DNA from: Apiotrichum sp. Y4204
Lineage: Eukaryota; Basidiomycota; Tremellomycetes; Trichosporonales; Trichosporonaceae
Assembly: GCA_025531455.1 (NCBI GenBank)
Contig: JAMYHL010000102.1
Span: 48,419 to 112,418 of the forward strand
Direction: 5' to 3'
DNA length: 64,000 bases
This document shows positions 21,801 through 32,429 of this stretch, piece by piece (within the stretch, counting starts at the first letter, position 1; each line of letters begins with the position of its first letter). The position numbers and the translations under genes are program-made. The notes under the pieces are model-generated. The model saw nothing but the letters and a program-made list of their open reading frames with translations, was not told the origin of the DNA and did no database searches.

Positions 21801-22735
21801 CAGTCATGCGAGCCAGAGCGTCCCAACTGGGTCAGCCATGAGCTCGTGCCCCAGCTCGGCGTTCTCAACGCAGCCAGCCAACACAGTACCGCATCTCCGG
21901 GGTACATCGGACCGCACACTCTCGTCACTCACACCACAAAGACCACCTCTCAGCCTGACCACGCAGGATAGCCGAGCGCCGCTCCTCGGACCAGAGAGTC
22001 CCGGAGAATCAAGCATGTTCTCGCTGCCTTCCCCAACCCCCATGCTGAGGAGCGCTTCCGAGACCGTCCCCCTTTCGTCGGTACAAGACGCGAGTCTGCC
22101 GATGGCCCCTGTCGGGGAGCCGCAGAGCTACGATGAGCCGCCACGTATCGACCGCTCCGCGAGCGCAGAGGCCCCCGTCCCCCGCCCCGGCGCGCCGACC
22201 ATCACGCGCTCGCTCACCTCCCCCGCCTCTCCGACACCAGCGTTCGAGACACCCCTCCCCCCGCCGCCGGCGACCCAGCCGCTGAACGCTCTCGTAGTGG
22301 ACGACGACACGCTCACGCGCAAACTCATGGCGCGCATGCTCAAGCGGCTGGGGCACACAGTCGTGCAGGCAGAAGACGGGCAGGGCGCGCTCAACATGAT
22401 CCTCCAGAGCTGGCGCGGCCACGCGCCGCGCATCGATATCGTCTTCCTCGACAAGTGAGTAGCAGTAGCAGCTTGCACCTAGAGAGTTGCTGACAGACAG
22501 CCAAATGCCATCAATGTTCGGCGTCGAGGTGGTGCGCGAGGTGCGCGCGCTCGGCTGCGACATGTACATTGTGGGGTGTACGGGCAACGCGCTGCGCGAG
22601 GACCAGGACGAGTACCTCGCGGCTGGGGCGGACGACGTCATTCCCAAACCGGTATCCGAGAGCGCTATCCGGGAGCGGCTTGTGCTGGCGCGGGCGCGGT
22701 TAGGGGACACTGTAGTTGAGGAGGGACAGAGGTAG
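18807..22735 (+). CDS. Membrane hybrid histidine kinase with receiver domain
   Basis: Nine exons: 18807-19610, 19653-19760, 19834-19989, 20034-20241, 20342-20509, 20548-20690, 20726-21555, 21603-22454, 22501-22735 (1167 aa). A later in-frame ATG at 19005 has a better context (ACC before ATG) and would give 1101 aa. After a disordered N-terminus come about five or six membrane segments (exons 2-5). These lead into a dimerisation helix with the H-box FHEVRVPLN (His484), an ATPase domain with N-box (Asn604/Asn608), G1 DTGVGIS and G2 GKGSGLGL, a long Ser/Pro linker, and a C-terminal receiver. The receiver has acidic pocket Asp1039-1040, phospho-acceptor Asp1089, Thr1117 and Lys1139. All catalytic residues are present, so it should autophosphorylate and relay to a phosphotransfer protein of the Ypd1 type, feeding the HOG or a similar pathway (family knowledge). 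No PAS, GAF or CHASE sensor is evident. An insertion of about 110 residues, including an RS-rich run, separates the N-box from G1. The introns are 35-100 nt. Confidence 0.9.
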
Positions 22736-24080
22736 AGATTCATTACACGTACATACATTCACGAAGGGCAGCAGGACCCTCATCACCATCATTAGCCCAT
22801 CTGTTGTAGTCCATGTTTTCTTGTTAACAATACATATCCACATACAGTAGACAATGCATCATTCCGGGTACACAATCCGACAGCGGTCGAGAGAGCTGCT
22901 ATGAATACGAATGTGAGGGTTCTTCCAGGTTAGTGACCTTGAACCTTGATGATCAGGGTGTGTCGCAACAGCCACAGCCACAGGACGAACAAATTTGCTG
23001 CTACTCAACACCAAACGCAAAGGTAGACCTCGAGAGCGGCGCAGACGGCAAGCCGAGGGACGAGGCGATACCAAATCCACGGTAGACGAGCACGTCCCGA
23101 ATAGCTCTTGAGGAGAGGTTGAGAAGCTTGAGGAGACCCACTCGTGTGGCGCTTGGGCCGGGCAATTTTTATTTACACTCACAGTGGCATGCCCTGCGAG
23201 CTGCAAGCTACGTTTTTCACCGGTCCACGGTGCTCCGCCCTTGCGTCCCCTGGGTGTGCCGCAGGAGCCGCACCCGAGATCTTGGCCTCGTAGGTCCTTG
23301 GTCGAGGGTACGCATGGTGCATGTCCTTGCAGAGGTCATGTCAATGCCAGGTTGTGAAGGGTGGATGAATGCAGGGTCACGCCAGGGCCAGGGACGGAAC
23401 ATGGCAGAAGCGTATTATGGAGAAGTAGAATGGAGAACTGAGGGGTGGGCTGCTCTGTTGTATTTTTTGAATTTTTTTGTCTCCCTCTTTTTGAACCGGC
23501 GGCACATTTAGCAGCATGCCGAAGAATCCGGCGAAATTACGATTACAGATTGCGGATCACGCGGAGCAGGGGAGTATCTGTGATCCGTGTCCGCATTAGT
23601 GATTGTTCGCGCGATTAGTTATGGCGCAAGGGGTATTAGTTATGCGCCGTGTGGAGAGTTGGCCGTGAGGTGGGATCCGCCGACTCGAGATTAGTGATAG
23701 CCCACCATTAGTGATAACGCCGATTAGTGATAACGCCAGATTAGTGATAACACTCCCCGACATCACGGATTACGGTTGCAGAGTGAAAGTTTGCAGGTCT
23801 CTCGCTGGCGAGACCAGGATTCTGTTGTGGGGGTCAATGGCCTCCAGGACACCTCCCCCGCCCCTCTCCCTTGCCGCATGCACTGCCAAGCCCAGGGAAA
23901 GTCTTCTACGCGGTACTCTCTGCATACCGCTTGTTTATCCATACCTCTACACATGACGCATGCAGTGCTAGCTCACTGGGCGTCCTACCTTTGGACGGAG
24001 AGGGTAGCCTGCTACCCCGCTGGTCGGTCTCCCTCTCCGGCGACTATCAAAGTCCAACGACAAGAATGGGAGCGACTAGA
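22736..24080. other. Convergent spacer between histidine kinase and G6PD genes
   Basis: Both neighbouring genes end here, so no promoter is expected. It carries an iteron-like cluster at 23595-23748, described separately. Open frames at 22859-23511 are not supported as genes. Confidence 0.5.
23595..23748 (+). repeat. Seven ATTAGT(G/T)AT iterons
   Basis: Copies start at 23595, 23614, 23635, 23690, 23707, 23723 and 23740, all in the same orientation. The last three sit in a regular 16-17-bp ladder as ATTAGTGATAAC, two of them followed by GCC. Spacing is close to 1.5-2 helical turns for most copies. The function is unknown. Iterons of this type can bind a protein cooperatively, for example at an origin, enhancer or boundary. 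Confidence 0.6.
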
Positions 24081-25669
24081 TTAGAGATTGGCCGACACCG
24101 AGGTGACAGGCCAAGTGTAAGCGTCGTCCTCGGCGCGCTTGAATCCGTAGCGAGCCGAGAAGGCGGCGGAAGAGGGGGGTGCACGGGCGCCGTAGACGTA
24201 GTGCTCGGGCTCGGGGTGGTCGTTGTCGATCCAGTGGAGAATAGGCGTGAAGATCTTCCAGGCAACATCGAGCTCATCGTCACGAACGAAGTGCGAGCGA
24301 TCACCCTTGAAAGCGTCGAGGATAAGCGCCTCGTACGCCTGCGGGATCTCAACGTCGGTGAAGCGGTCCTTGTAGGTCATGTCGAGCTCAACGGGGACGG
24401 CCTTAGTCACGAGACCGGGAAGCTTGTTGTTAAGCTTCAGGTACACGGCCTCATCGGGCTGGATGCGGAGGACGAGCTCGTTGCGAAGAATGTCGGTGAA
24501 GATACCACCCGTCACGTCCTTGAACTGTACACGGATCTCGACCTTGGCCTCGTTGAGCGCCTTTCCGGCCTTCATGATGAAGGGCACGCCCTCCCAACGG
24601 GGGTTGTTGATCCAGAGCGTGAGGGCGGCAAACGTGGGGCAGGTGGAGCCCTTGGGGACAGTCTCGTCATCGAGGTAGCCGGGGTGGCCGTCGCCGGCCA
24701 CGTACTGACCGAGAAGGACATCCTCCTTCTTGATCGGGGGGATGCAGCGAAGAACCTTGACCTAAAAGTGTCAGACATCAGAGTCATTATCATAACACGC
24801 ACCTTCTCGTCACGAATGTCCTCAGCGGCGAAGGTAACGGGACGCTCCATGGCAAGGACGCAGAGGGCCTGGAGGAGATGGTTCTGGCAAACGTCACGAA
24901 TGATGCCAAACTCGTCGAAGTAGCCGCCGCGGCCCTCGGTGCCGAAGGGCTCCTTGAAGGTGATCTGGACATTCGAGACAGAGTTCCTGTTCAGAAGCTG
25001 GTCGACGACGACGTTACCGAACCGAAGGACAAGGAGGTTCTTGACCATCTCCTTGCCGAGGTAGTGGTCGATACGGTACGTGTCCTCTTCAGACCACTCC
25101 GACTTTAGGGACGACATGAGCTCACGGCACGTCTCGAGATCCTTGCCGAAGGGCTTCTCGACAATAAGACGGTTGCCTCCCTGTTCCGAGTAGTTGTGCT
25201 TGCGAAGGCCAGCCGCAACGGGGATAAACACAGATGGGGGCAGGGCCATGTAGAAGAGACGGTTGGCTTTGTAGCCCTCCGGACGCTTCGCCTCGATCTC
25301 CTTCAGCTGCTTCTCGAGCTTCTCGTAGCCCTCGTCCGAGTCGTACGGGCCGTAGACGTACGAGCAGATGTCGAGGAACTTCTTGAGCTGCTCGTCGTGC
25401 TCCTTACGCTTGCTCTCGTCCTTGGGCTCCTTGATGTTGGAAGTCACCCGCTTGTGAAACTCCTCCTGGTCCATCTTCGTACGAGCGTAGCCGACGAGAT
25501 GGAAGTCCTTGGGCAGGTGACCCTGCCTGAAGAGCGTAAAGATGGCGGGGAACGTCTTCTTCTTGGCGAGATCGCCCGAGGCGCCGAAGACGACCATGAT
25601 GGCCTCGCCGATAAAGGCATCACCCAATGCCTCCATCGAGGGGATGGAACCACGCTTAGCACGCGACAT
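24081..25669 (-). CDS. ZWF1: Glucose-6-phosphate 1-dehydrogenase
   Basis: Two coding exons, 24803-25669 and 24081-24761, separated by a 41-nt intron (GTGCGT donor, CTGAC branch, TTTTAG acceptor); 515 aa, the usual length. It catalyses glucose-6-phosphate + NADP+ to 6-phosphogluconolactone + NADPH, the first step of the oxidative pentose phosphate pathway, in the cytosol. The N-terminal Rossmann motif GASGDLAKKK is at 29-38. The active-site signature RIDHYLGKE contains His202, and the C-terminal substrate and NADP-binding beta sheet domain is complete. The start at 25669 was chosen because its context is good (CAGCC before ATG) and the sequence just upstream looks like the end of a 5' UTR intron. 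An in-frame extension exists up to 25927 but reads as intron. Family assignment is secure. Confidence 0.95.
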
Positions 25670-25683
25670 GGCTGCTGTTGCTT

Positions 25684-26038
25684 CTGATGCAAGTTGATCT
25701 TTGCGCGTCAGCTTGGCATCGTAGCGCGGGTGGGGGTGGAACGGCATCGCCATCGCGGCCGTGGCCTGGGTGATGGTTTTGAGGGGGGTTGGTAGCCCGC
25801 GAGCGGACCGCGAAGGTGAGGGTGGTGTGTCGGTTGCAACATTGCAGAAATTGTCACCAGCCAGCCTTGTTATTGCGAGTGGAGGTTTCTGCCTCCTGGC
25901 ACAAGACTTTCCGTCCCACTCTGGCACTCAAGCTCAGATTATGGCTTGGCGGCTGGCGCCAGCTTTGGATTTGGCATTTCTGGTTGCTGAAAATATGTGA
26001 TGGATGGAGAGTGCCATGCAAGAGCTCAAGGGACTCAC
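25684..26038 (-). other. Probable 5' UTR intron of the G6PD gene
   Basis: On the minus strand a strong donor (CCTCAG then GTGAGTCC) ends a CT-rich leader at 26039. A branch site CTGAC and candidate acceptors (after CGCAAAG, giving exon start 25698, or after GCATCAG, giving 25683) lie just upstream of the ATG at 25669. The exact acceptor is not certain. The leader beyond 26039 is a CT-rich tract reaching about 26.5 kb. Confidence 0.5.
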
Positions 26039-27405
26039 CTGAGGGTCAGGGATAACCGATTGCGGGGCTTGGCTGGGAGCGTGGCCAGTGGGATATCAGA
26101 GGCTGCGCTGGTAGTGGCGAGAGGACTGAGGGCGCTTTGGGGTAGGAGTGAGGTAGCGGGGGATGCGGGTGAAGTAGAGTGGAAAGAGAAACGATGATAG
26201 AGGGATGAAGAGAGGATGAGGAGGATGTGGATGTGGGATGGATGGGGACAAATGACGAGGGGGGGTGAGTGACCGCCCGGTTTGATGTCCGCAATGCAAG
26301 ATCGATGAATACGTGGGTGGGATTATCGATGACTCATTGTAGCCGGGGCGGGGGATAGGAGGGGGCAAACGGGCGGCAGACGGGCGCGCGGTGAGAGTCA
26401 ATAGCCATCCATAGTAGCGGCAGTAGCGCAGTCGCGCATAGAATAGGGGGGGGCACAAAAGCGAGCGAGTAGTGATGCAAGTGGTGGTACCAACCGTGTC
26501 CATCGTGTGGCGTAGGAGCGCAGGAGCAGAGGCGCATTGTCATGTTGCCCAGGGTTTTGGATTCCGAACAGCCGGGGGGAGTAAATAAAGTATGCGCGTG
26601 GGACACGACCCCGTTCGGTAGTTACGTAGTTGTGGGGTTGTTCGGGTAATGGAGAGCAGCGCGCGGACAGGACGACAACGGCGCCGAGGATAGCATTCCA
26701 GTCGAGTCGAATTGCGCGAGGAAGACCAAAATGGGCCACGGTGGAAGTAGGCATGAGTGCGAGGAAGGGCGGAACAGGCATCGAGATCAGTATCGAAAAA
26801 CGGTATCCATGTCAGCAATCAGTGTGGACGATGCCCGTTGACGCGTTTACTCACAGTCGCTGGTGGTAATGAGAAAGGATAGATGAGGAAACAACAAAAG
26901 AAGAAGGATGGTGTAGTTGAAGGAAGGATGGAACTGCTTTTGCTTTTGTGGATCGGCCTCGACGTGGCAGTTTATGAGCGCAGCGCGCAATTGCTTGCTA
27001 AGGATTCTCGGACTTGACAAGGTGTGCTCTGGACAGGGGCAGCGATCGTCGTCTTCTGGAATGTAGGCGACCTGATGACGTCCTCGGTCTAACGGTCTCG
27101 GTCTGTGCTTTTCCGTTTTTCAGCTGGTGCACAATTACTTCTCTATACTACAAAAAGACTGTTGGCTTCTGGCGCGTAGCAGGCGTCTCCGAGTTGTGGG
27201 TCTTGTGGGTGGTGCGGACTGCAAGGCGCGTAATGTGCGTGCTTCGCGTGGGAATCCGTGGGAACGATTTATCGATTTGGACACAACCCCTAAACGACTG
27301 ACCGACTAGGACAGGCGGTCTTAGTTTGACGTTGTTGGTGCTGTGGCGTATTGGAGCTAGGGAGCGGATAGAATAGAGCAGCAGATACCGAAACTTCATA
27401 CACAA

Positions 27406-27456
27406 CAAGTCGTCCTCAGACGCAAGTCGCCCTCAGACGCAAGTCGCCCTCAGATA
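27406..27456 (+). repeat. 17-bp tandem repeat, three copies
   Basis: CAAGTCGYCCTCAGACG is repeated head to tail at 27406-27422, 27423-27439 and 27440-27456. Copy 1 has T for C at one position and copy 3 ends in ATA. It lies in a gene-poor spacer. Confidence 0.75.
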
Positions 27457-30400
27457 CTGTCTCCCGCCCCCTAGACGCTGCCTGACCCCTCGCCCTCGAT
27501 CGACAAGGCGGTGGGGACACCGTTGGGGATTCCGATATGAACGAGGGGCCATGCCAAGCTCACCACTTTGCACCAAGTACGCCAGTGATGCGATTGCGGA
27601 GCACGGCTATATCGTGCGCGAAAGCAGTCAGGCAAAGAGTCGGACTCGGAATGCCGCCCAATAACGTCAGCAGAAAGCGGACCCTACGTCTCCGGCCTCC
27701 GACCCGCGACCCCGCGACCCAACGTCTTTGGTTCTGGCATTTCTGGTCGCGTCATCCGATTCAATGCAGATATCCAGATATCCAGCAGCCTCAGTCGGCC
27801 AGTTCTGCGATTCTGCGAGTTACCGGCTACGACTTGACTTCCCGGCCGAAATCGCCGCTCGTTGACGGAGCGATCCCAGATTCCCATATTGCTGATTCAA
27901 GATTCCTCGATGGGGTATGCTGCTAGGCTGGTAGGCTGCCTGAAGAAATTGCGGTGATTCATTTAGTAGGTAGAGGGGGGTCACACAGACTCCGCAGAGG
28001 AAAGCAATTCATGAGATTCTAGTTTCCTGTTAAGCATGCCTCTGACGCTCCGAGTGAGTGACGTTGTGTCCCCAGGTCCGTGGTCTGAACTGTATAGTGA
28101 GGATGGTTGCAGTCTATCTTCCCTGATTAGTGTACCTCAGATGCATGCATCTGGGTACTGGCGGTACTGGGTGATGTCCATGTCCTATGCATGTAGCAAT
28201 ACAAACGGGGCAGCCGGGGCAGGACGTTGTAGTTGTCAATGTTCCGTCATCGATTATTGATCTTGTTGACTCACATGGTCTCATGACGTATATCACGTGA
28301 CCGCACTGTAGAGAGGGCACGGCCAGGAGGAGCATGGGAGACAAAGTGGTTCAGCAATGTGGATTCTGCGGATGCTGGGCCGCGACGCGTCCCGCGGGGT
28401 CTCAAAGCACGTAACGCGCAAAAGCGCACCTGTTGAACGCAAGTGATATTGATATCTGCATTATCAACTATGGCACTCTCGCCGCGCACGGCTCAACATC
28501 ATTAACATCAACTGCATGACGTGCTTGGACGCGCCTCCCCATAATCCCATGATGGTCCGAACGCCTGGCTCCGGACTCGATTGCCACCATGGGCCATGAG
28601 CCAGGGGCGTCCGGTGGCGCACAGTATACAATACAGCCGTCCCACTTTTCGGCGCCCCTTCCACTCTGGCGAGCTGGCGACATTGCGACTAGACGTTGCT
28701 GATGCTGACAAAGTGATGTGCCGGTTGGTGATCGTCGGATCAGCGGTCCGCGGATAACGGATCAACAGCGAACCATCGGATCAACCAATAGGTGATCAAT
28801 TACCTCCCAGCTCCCAGTCGGTCAAGAGGGCGCACCGCCGACTGTTACTCGGAGCCTGACGCAACTCACCAAGCCCTACAAGCTGCAGCCACTAAGGCCT
28901 TGACGACCTTACGGCCACTACGGCTTTCACTTCTCACCTCCGCTGCTCACGATTGAGCCTCGATGCAGTTCAGACCGTGGCGCCCAGATTTTGGCATGGA
29001 AAGGCAGCAAGATTGGGCAGCGTCTTGAGTGCACTCTTCTGTTGAGCAAGTCTAATCAACGGAAAATGAAGAGACCCAAGGCCTGGTAGCCACGGATCAT
29101 TCTGGGCCCTGGGTAATCCGAAACCCTCACCGCGTCATCGACGTGTCCACTCCGGGTTGATGTGTAGTCCATTACTGGCCGCCGGGCTCGGGATTTCCGT
29201 ACTCTGGATTCTGATTCTGGTATTTCTGGGCATTATGGCCCTTCGGATAGCTTCGGATCACTCAAACTCCAGGATACAGGATATAGGACACACGCCAGGA
29301 GTGCTCCGGATTGCAGGATAACAAGAATCCAACTGACGATAGCCTCGTTACGGAGCTCCGCCGCCCTCTTTCCCTTCTCGCGCTTTTGCCCCGGTCGCGC
29401 CAACGTTCCGTGTGCCAACGTGCTCACTTCGGCCCGCGCACAGACCCACGACCACCCCACACGGACGGCCGTCCGCGCCATCCCGGGCATCTTGCCCGCC
29501 GGCCATGCACCCTCCTGGTCTCCTGTTCTTCTGTCTCCTGGCCGTCTGAGCTCAGCTAATCTGTCTCTCGCCGAACCTCGGCTCCGGAGCAAACAGCCGA
29601 ATGCGTTTCACCGTCTCAGACGTTTCGGAGTTTGGCGTCGGCACCATATGGGTAGCACCGACTGTCTGGCTGTCTCGCGGCTTATCTACTCCGCCCCAAG
29701 CTCCAAACCGCATGGATATGAGAACGGCGTCTCACACGATGAAGGCCGCAATGCCACGGAGGCAAGCGAGAATGGACCTCTGGGACATGGTCTCAGGATA
29801 TCAGGATTGTGGACTTCCAGCACCACGCCATTCCGCCACGCGTACCATGCACGCCGCCACACGCCGCCACACGCCGCCTCGAAGGACGCCTCGGACCCCA
29901 TCGACGCCACCCATGTCGAGGGTAGCCTGTCAACCCGCGAAACCTGCCAAGTTGCTCTGCATGCACCGCAGGCAGCTCCTCACTGCCTGCCCCCAGCCGG
30001 CTATGTGGGCATACCCGCATTCCAGGACTTGTCGTAGTGGTCCTAGTTGTGCGATCCTTGATATCATGGCTTGGTGTGGGGATATGCCGGAAGCCACCGT
30101 GCACCGCGCACCGACCGTGCTGGGCATGCTCGGCGTGCTGGGCAGTGCACAGTGCCTGCTGCGATCGCGCCTCGTGTCACCTCGACGCAGGTACGCTGGG
30201 GCCCGTAGAAGAGTCAGGAATGCCGGGTAGATTGGCCGTGTGCAGCGCCCCCCTCGTTTCAAGCCACAACTTGAGCTTGTGTTTGCTAGCGCCCCGCCTG
30301 CACCCTGCGCACAACAGACGGCGATGCGGCGACACACCGGCGCTTCTCGTCGCGCTCCCCCGGTCCACGCTTGCGAGTCCTCCTGTTCACCTGTTCCATC

Positions 30401-31479
30401 CGGCCATACGTGTCCTCGATATTTTCGATTCTCGATCCTTGTACCCTCGTGTGTCTGTGCAGGCATGTGCACATGTGCGGAGAGCGCGGATCGCACGGAG
30501 GTGCGGATCCTGCAAATCCTGCAAATCCGGACTGCTCCTGTGTATCAGCTGCTCGCAAGGTACGCCGCGCTCGACCGCTAGCCGCTCTGACGACTCTGAC
30601 GACTCTGACGACTCTTATACATGCCGCGTCGGTGGTCAGGGCAGCGATGTGCGGCGACGACAACTGCGAAGCTGCGGGCTTGCTAGCGCGCTAGCGCTTG
30701 CCCAGCCAGCGATGCTGTTTCTCGGCGCGCTCGGACCCCCGCCTCACAGCGCGCACAGATCTCAGGGCGGCGCGCAGGAGAGCAAGGAGGGGGAGGCGGA
30801 GGGGGCGCGAAGGGGGCGCGGAGGAGGCGCCGGAGCGGACAAACCTTGCAACCTGCACGACTAGGACGTCCTGCGCTACTGTTGTTCTCACCAGGTGCAG
30901 CAGCGCGGCCAGCAGCTGCTAGCGCATGCCAGCACTACTGTACATGTGCTTGCCGCTGCCGCTGCAATGTTCAATCGGACAGCATTCCTAGCCACTCATC
31001 GCGCCTTGCTCTCCTCGCGCACTCTCCACCGTACCAGCCAGGGTCCCGCACCATGAAGAGAGCTGACCACCCGGGGGCCCACTAGTGCAGCTGGTGCAGC
31101 GCTGCACGCCAGACGCGCCAGGCAGCGCCACTACCAATGCTACCACGATCCGACGACCACTGCCACCCACCACACGACCACGACTGCATACGTGCACGAG
31201 ATCACAAGGACAAGAAGCTAGAAGCAAGAAGAAGCGAGTGAGCGCGATCACAGCTGATCGCACCAGCAGTGCCAGTGCAAAACGTATTCCGAGTGCACGC
31301 GCGGTGCCCAATGCGCAGTCAGTCGTCGGTGGCCACCCAGCCTGGCCCCCAACGCCCTGCAGGCTCTGGCTGCCGCGACGTGTGCAAGAGTCAGTTGTCG
31401 CGCCGCCGTCGTTACATCCGAATGGACGCGAGCATGACAATCATGACCTGAGCAACGCGTCCATCATCACGCTTCTTTG

Positions 31480-32050
31480 TGTTTCTCTTCTCCTTTCCGT
31501 CTCTCTCCCCCTCCCTCCCTCTCCGCCCCGCACTACTCACCACCCATCCATCCAACCATCCATCCATCACCAGCTCACAACCCATCACCCCCCAACACCG
31601 TCAAGTTCTTTCGCTCTTCCCCACCTCGCCGCACCGGGCACCAGCTTGCACGCAGCTCTCGTTCCATCAATCAATCGGTTCTCGCGCCGATCGCTCGTCT
31701 CTCATCAACGCCCATTCTCTCACTACTACTCGCACTACTCTTACCTCCAGGACCGCCGCCGCCACCGCCGTCGCCGTTACGCTTTCTTGGCTCGCCGTCC
31801 GCTTCCTCGTCCACACTCTCGTTGCCTGCCTCGCTCTTTGTCTCTTTAATTCTCCGTCCCCGTCTATCCCCTCAGATTCTCTTCGCCTCTCTCCTTCTCT
31901 CTTCTCCGCTTTCATCAACAGCCTTTGTTGTCGTCCAAATCTTCCCGCTGATCGCCCGCCTAGTACACCGACTACCCCTAGCCTACAACCACTAGTTTTG
32001 GCACATCAGCGCTATCTCTCATTGTTCCTTGCTCTACTGTGATCGTCACA
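31480..32050 (+). promoter_or_regulatory. Long pyrimidine-rich leader upstream of the RasGAP gene
   Basis: More than 500 bases are strongly biased to C and T on the coding strand, with CCATCCATC-like microrepeats near 31545-31570. Shorter CT tracts precede the AT-hook, RdRP, YTP1-like and terminal genes, so this looks like a promoter or transcription-start signature of this genome. The transcription start cannot be fixed from sequence. Confidence 0.45.
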
Positions 32051-32429
32051 TTCTCGCCCCGACACTACTAGGGCCGTCCTTGCCACTGCCTGACAGAGTG
32101 TTCGCACCACCCCTTGGTCTTCACGGCGTCCTCTTTGGTTCGACAGCGTCGGCCCTCTTCCTAACCGCCCAACTCGGTACACGCTCTCTTCCTCTCCTAA
32201 TTCTCTGCAGGTGCCTTGCCGGAATCCCGACCCTGTTATACTGTTACGCCTCTCGCACGTTGTGCGCCTCTGACCCGCATCAACATACCGCATCCTTGAA
32301 CTCTCGAATCGTGTTGAGTCATAAAATCCACAACCCCTGCAACCCCACTCCTTGCACCATTGCACCCCCATAGTCTCTTTTAACACTCTTGATCCGCTTT
32401 GGTCTCAGAGCAGATTTTCCCCAGCACCC

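Larger units (their letters stand above)
26039..32429. other. 6.4-kb gene-poor divergent spacer
   Basis: It lies between the 5' ends of the G6PD and RasGAP genes. 26.04-26.5 kb is the G6PD leader and promoter. 27406-27456 is a short tandem repeat. About 30584-30618 holds four GACGACTCT-type units, and 31.48-32.05 kb is a long CT-rich tract. Open frames such as 29601-30230, 30037-30864 and 31085-31849 have mixed codon use and no motif, and I do not accept them. A non-coding RNA or lineage-specific gene could be hidden here. Confidence 0.45.

Noticed and set aside
25670..25927. In-frame N-terminal extension of G6PD
   Set aside because: It contains a branch site and acceptors next to the ATG at 25669 and a strong donor lies upstream at 26038, so it is more likely a leader intron; G6PD length is already normal.
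29601..30864. Overlapping plus- and minus-strand open frames of 100-275 aa
   Set aside because: Codon third positions are mixed, residues are rich in Cys, His and Arg, and several frames are open in parallel, as expected from GC-rich non-coding DNA.
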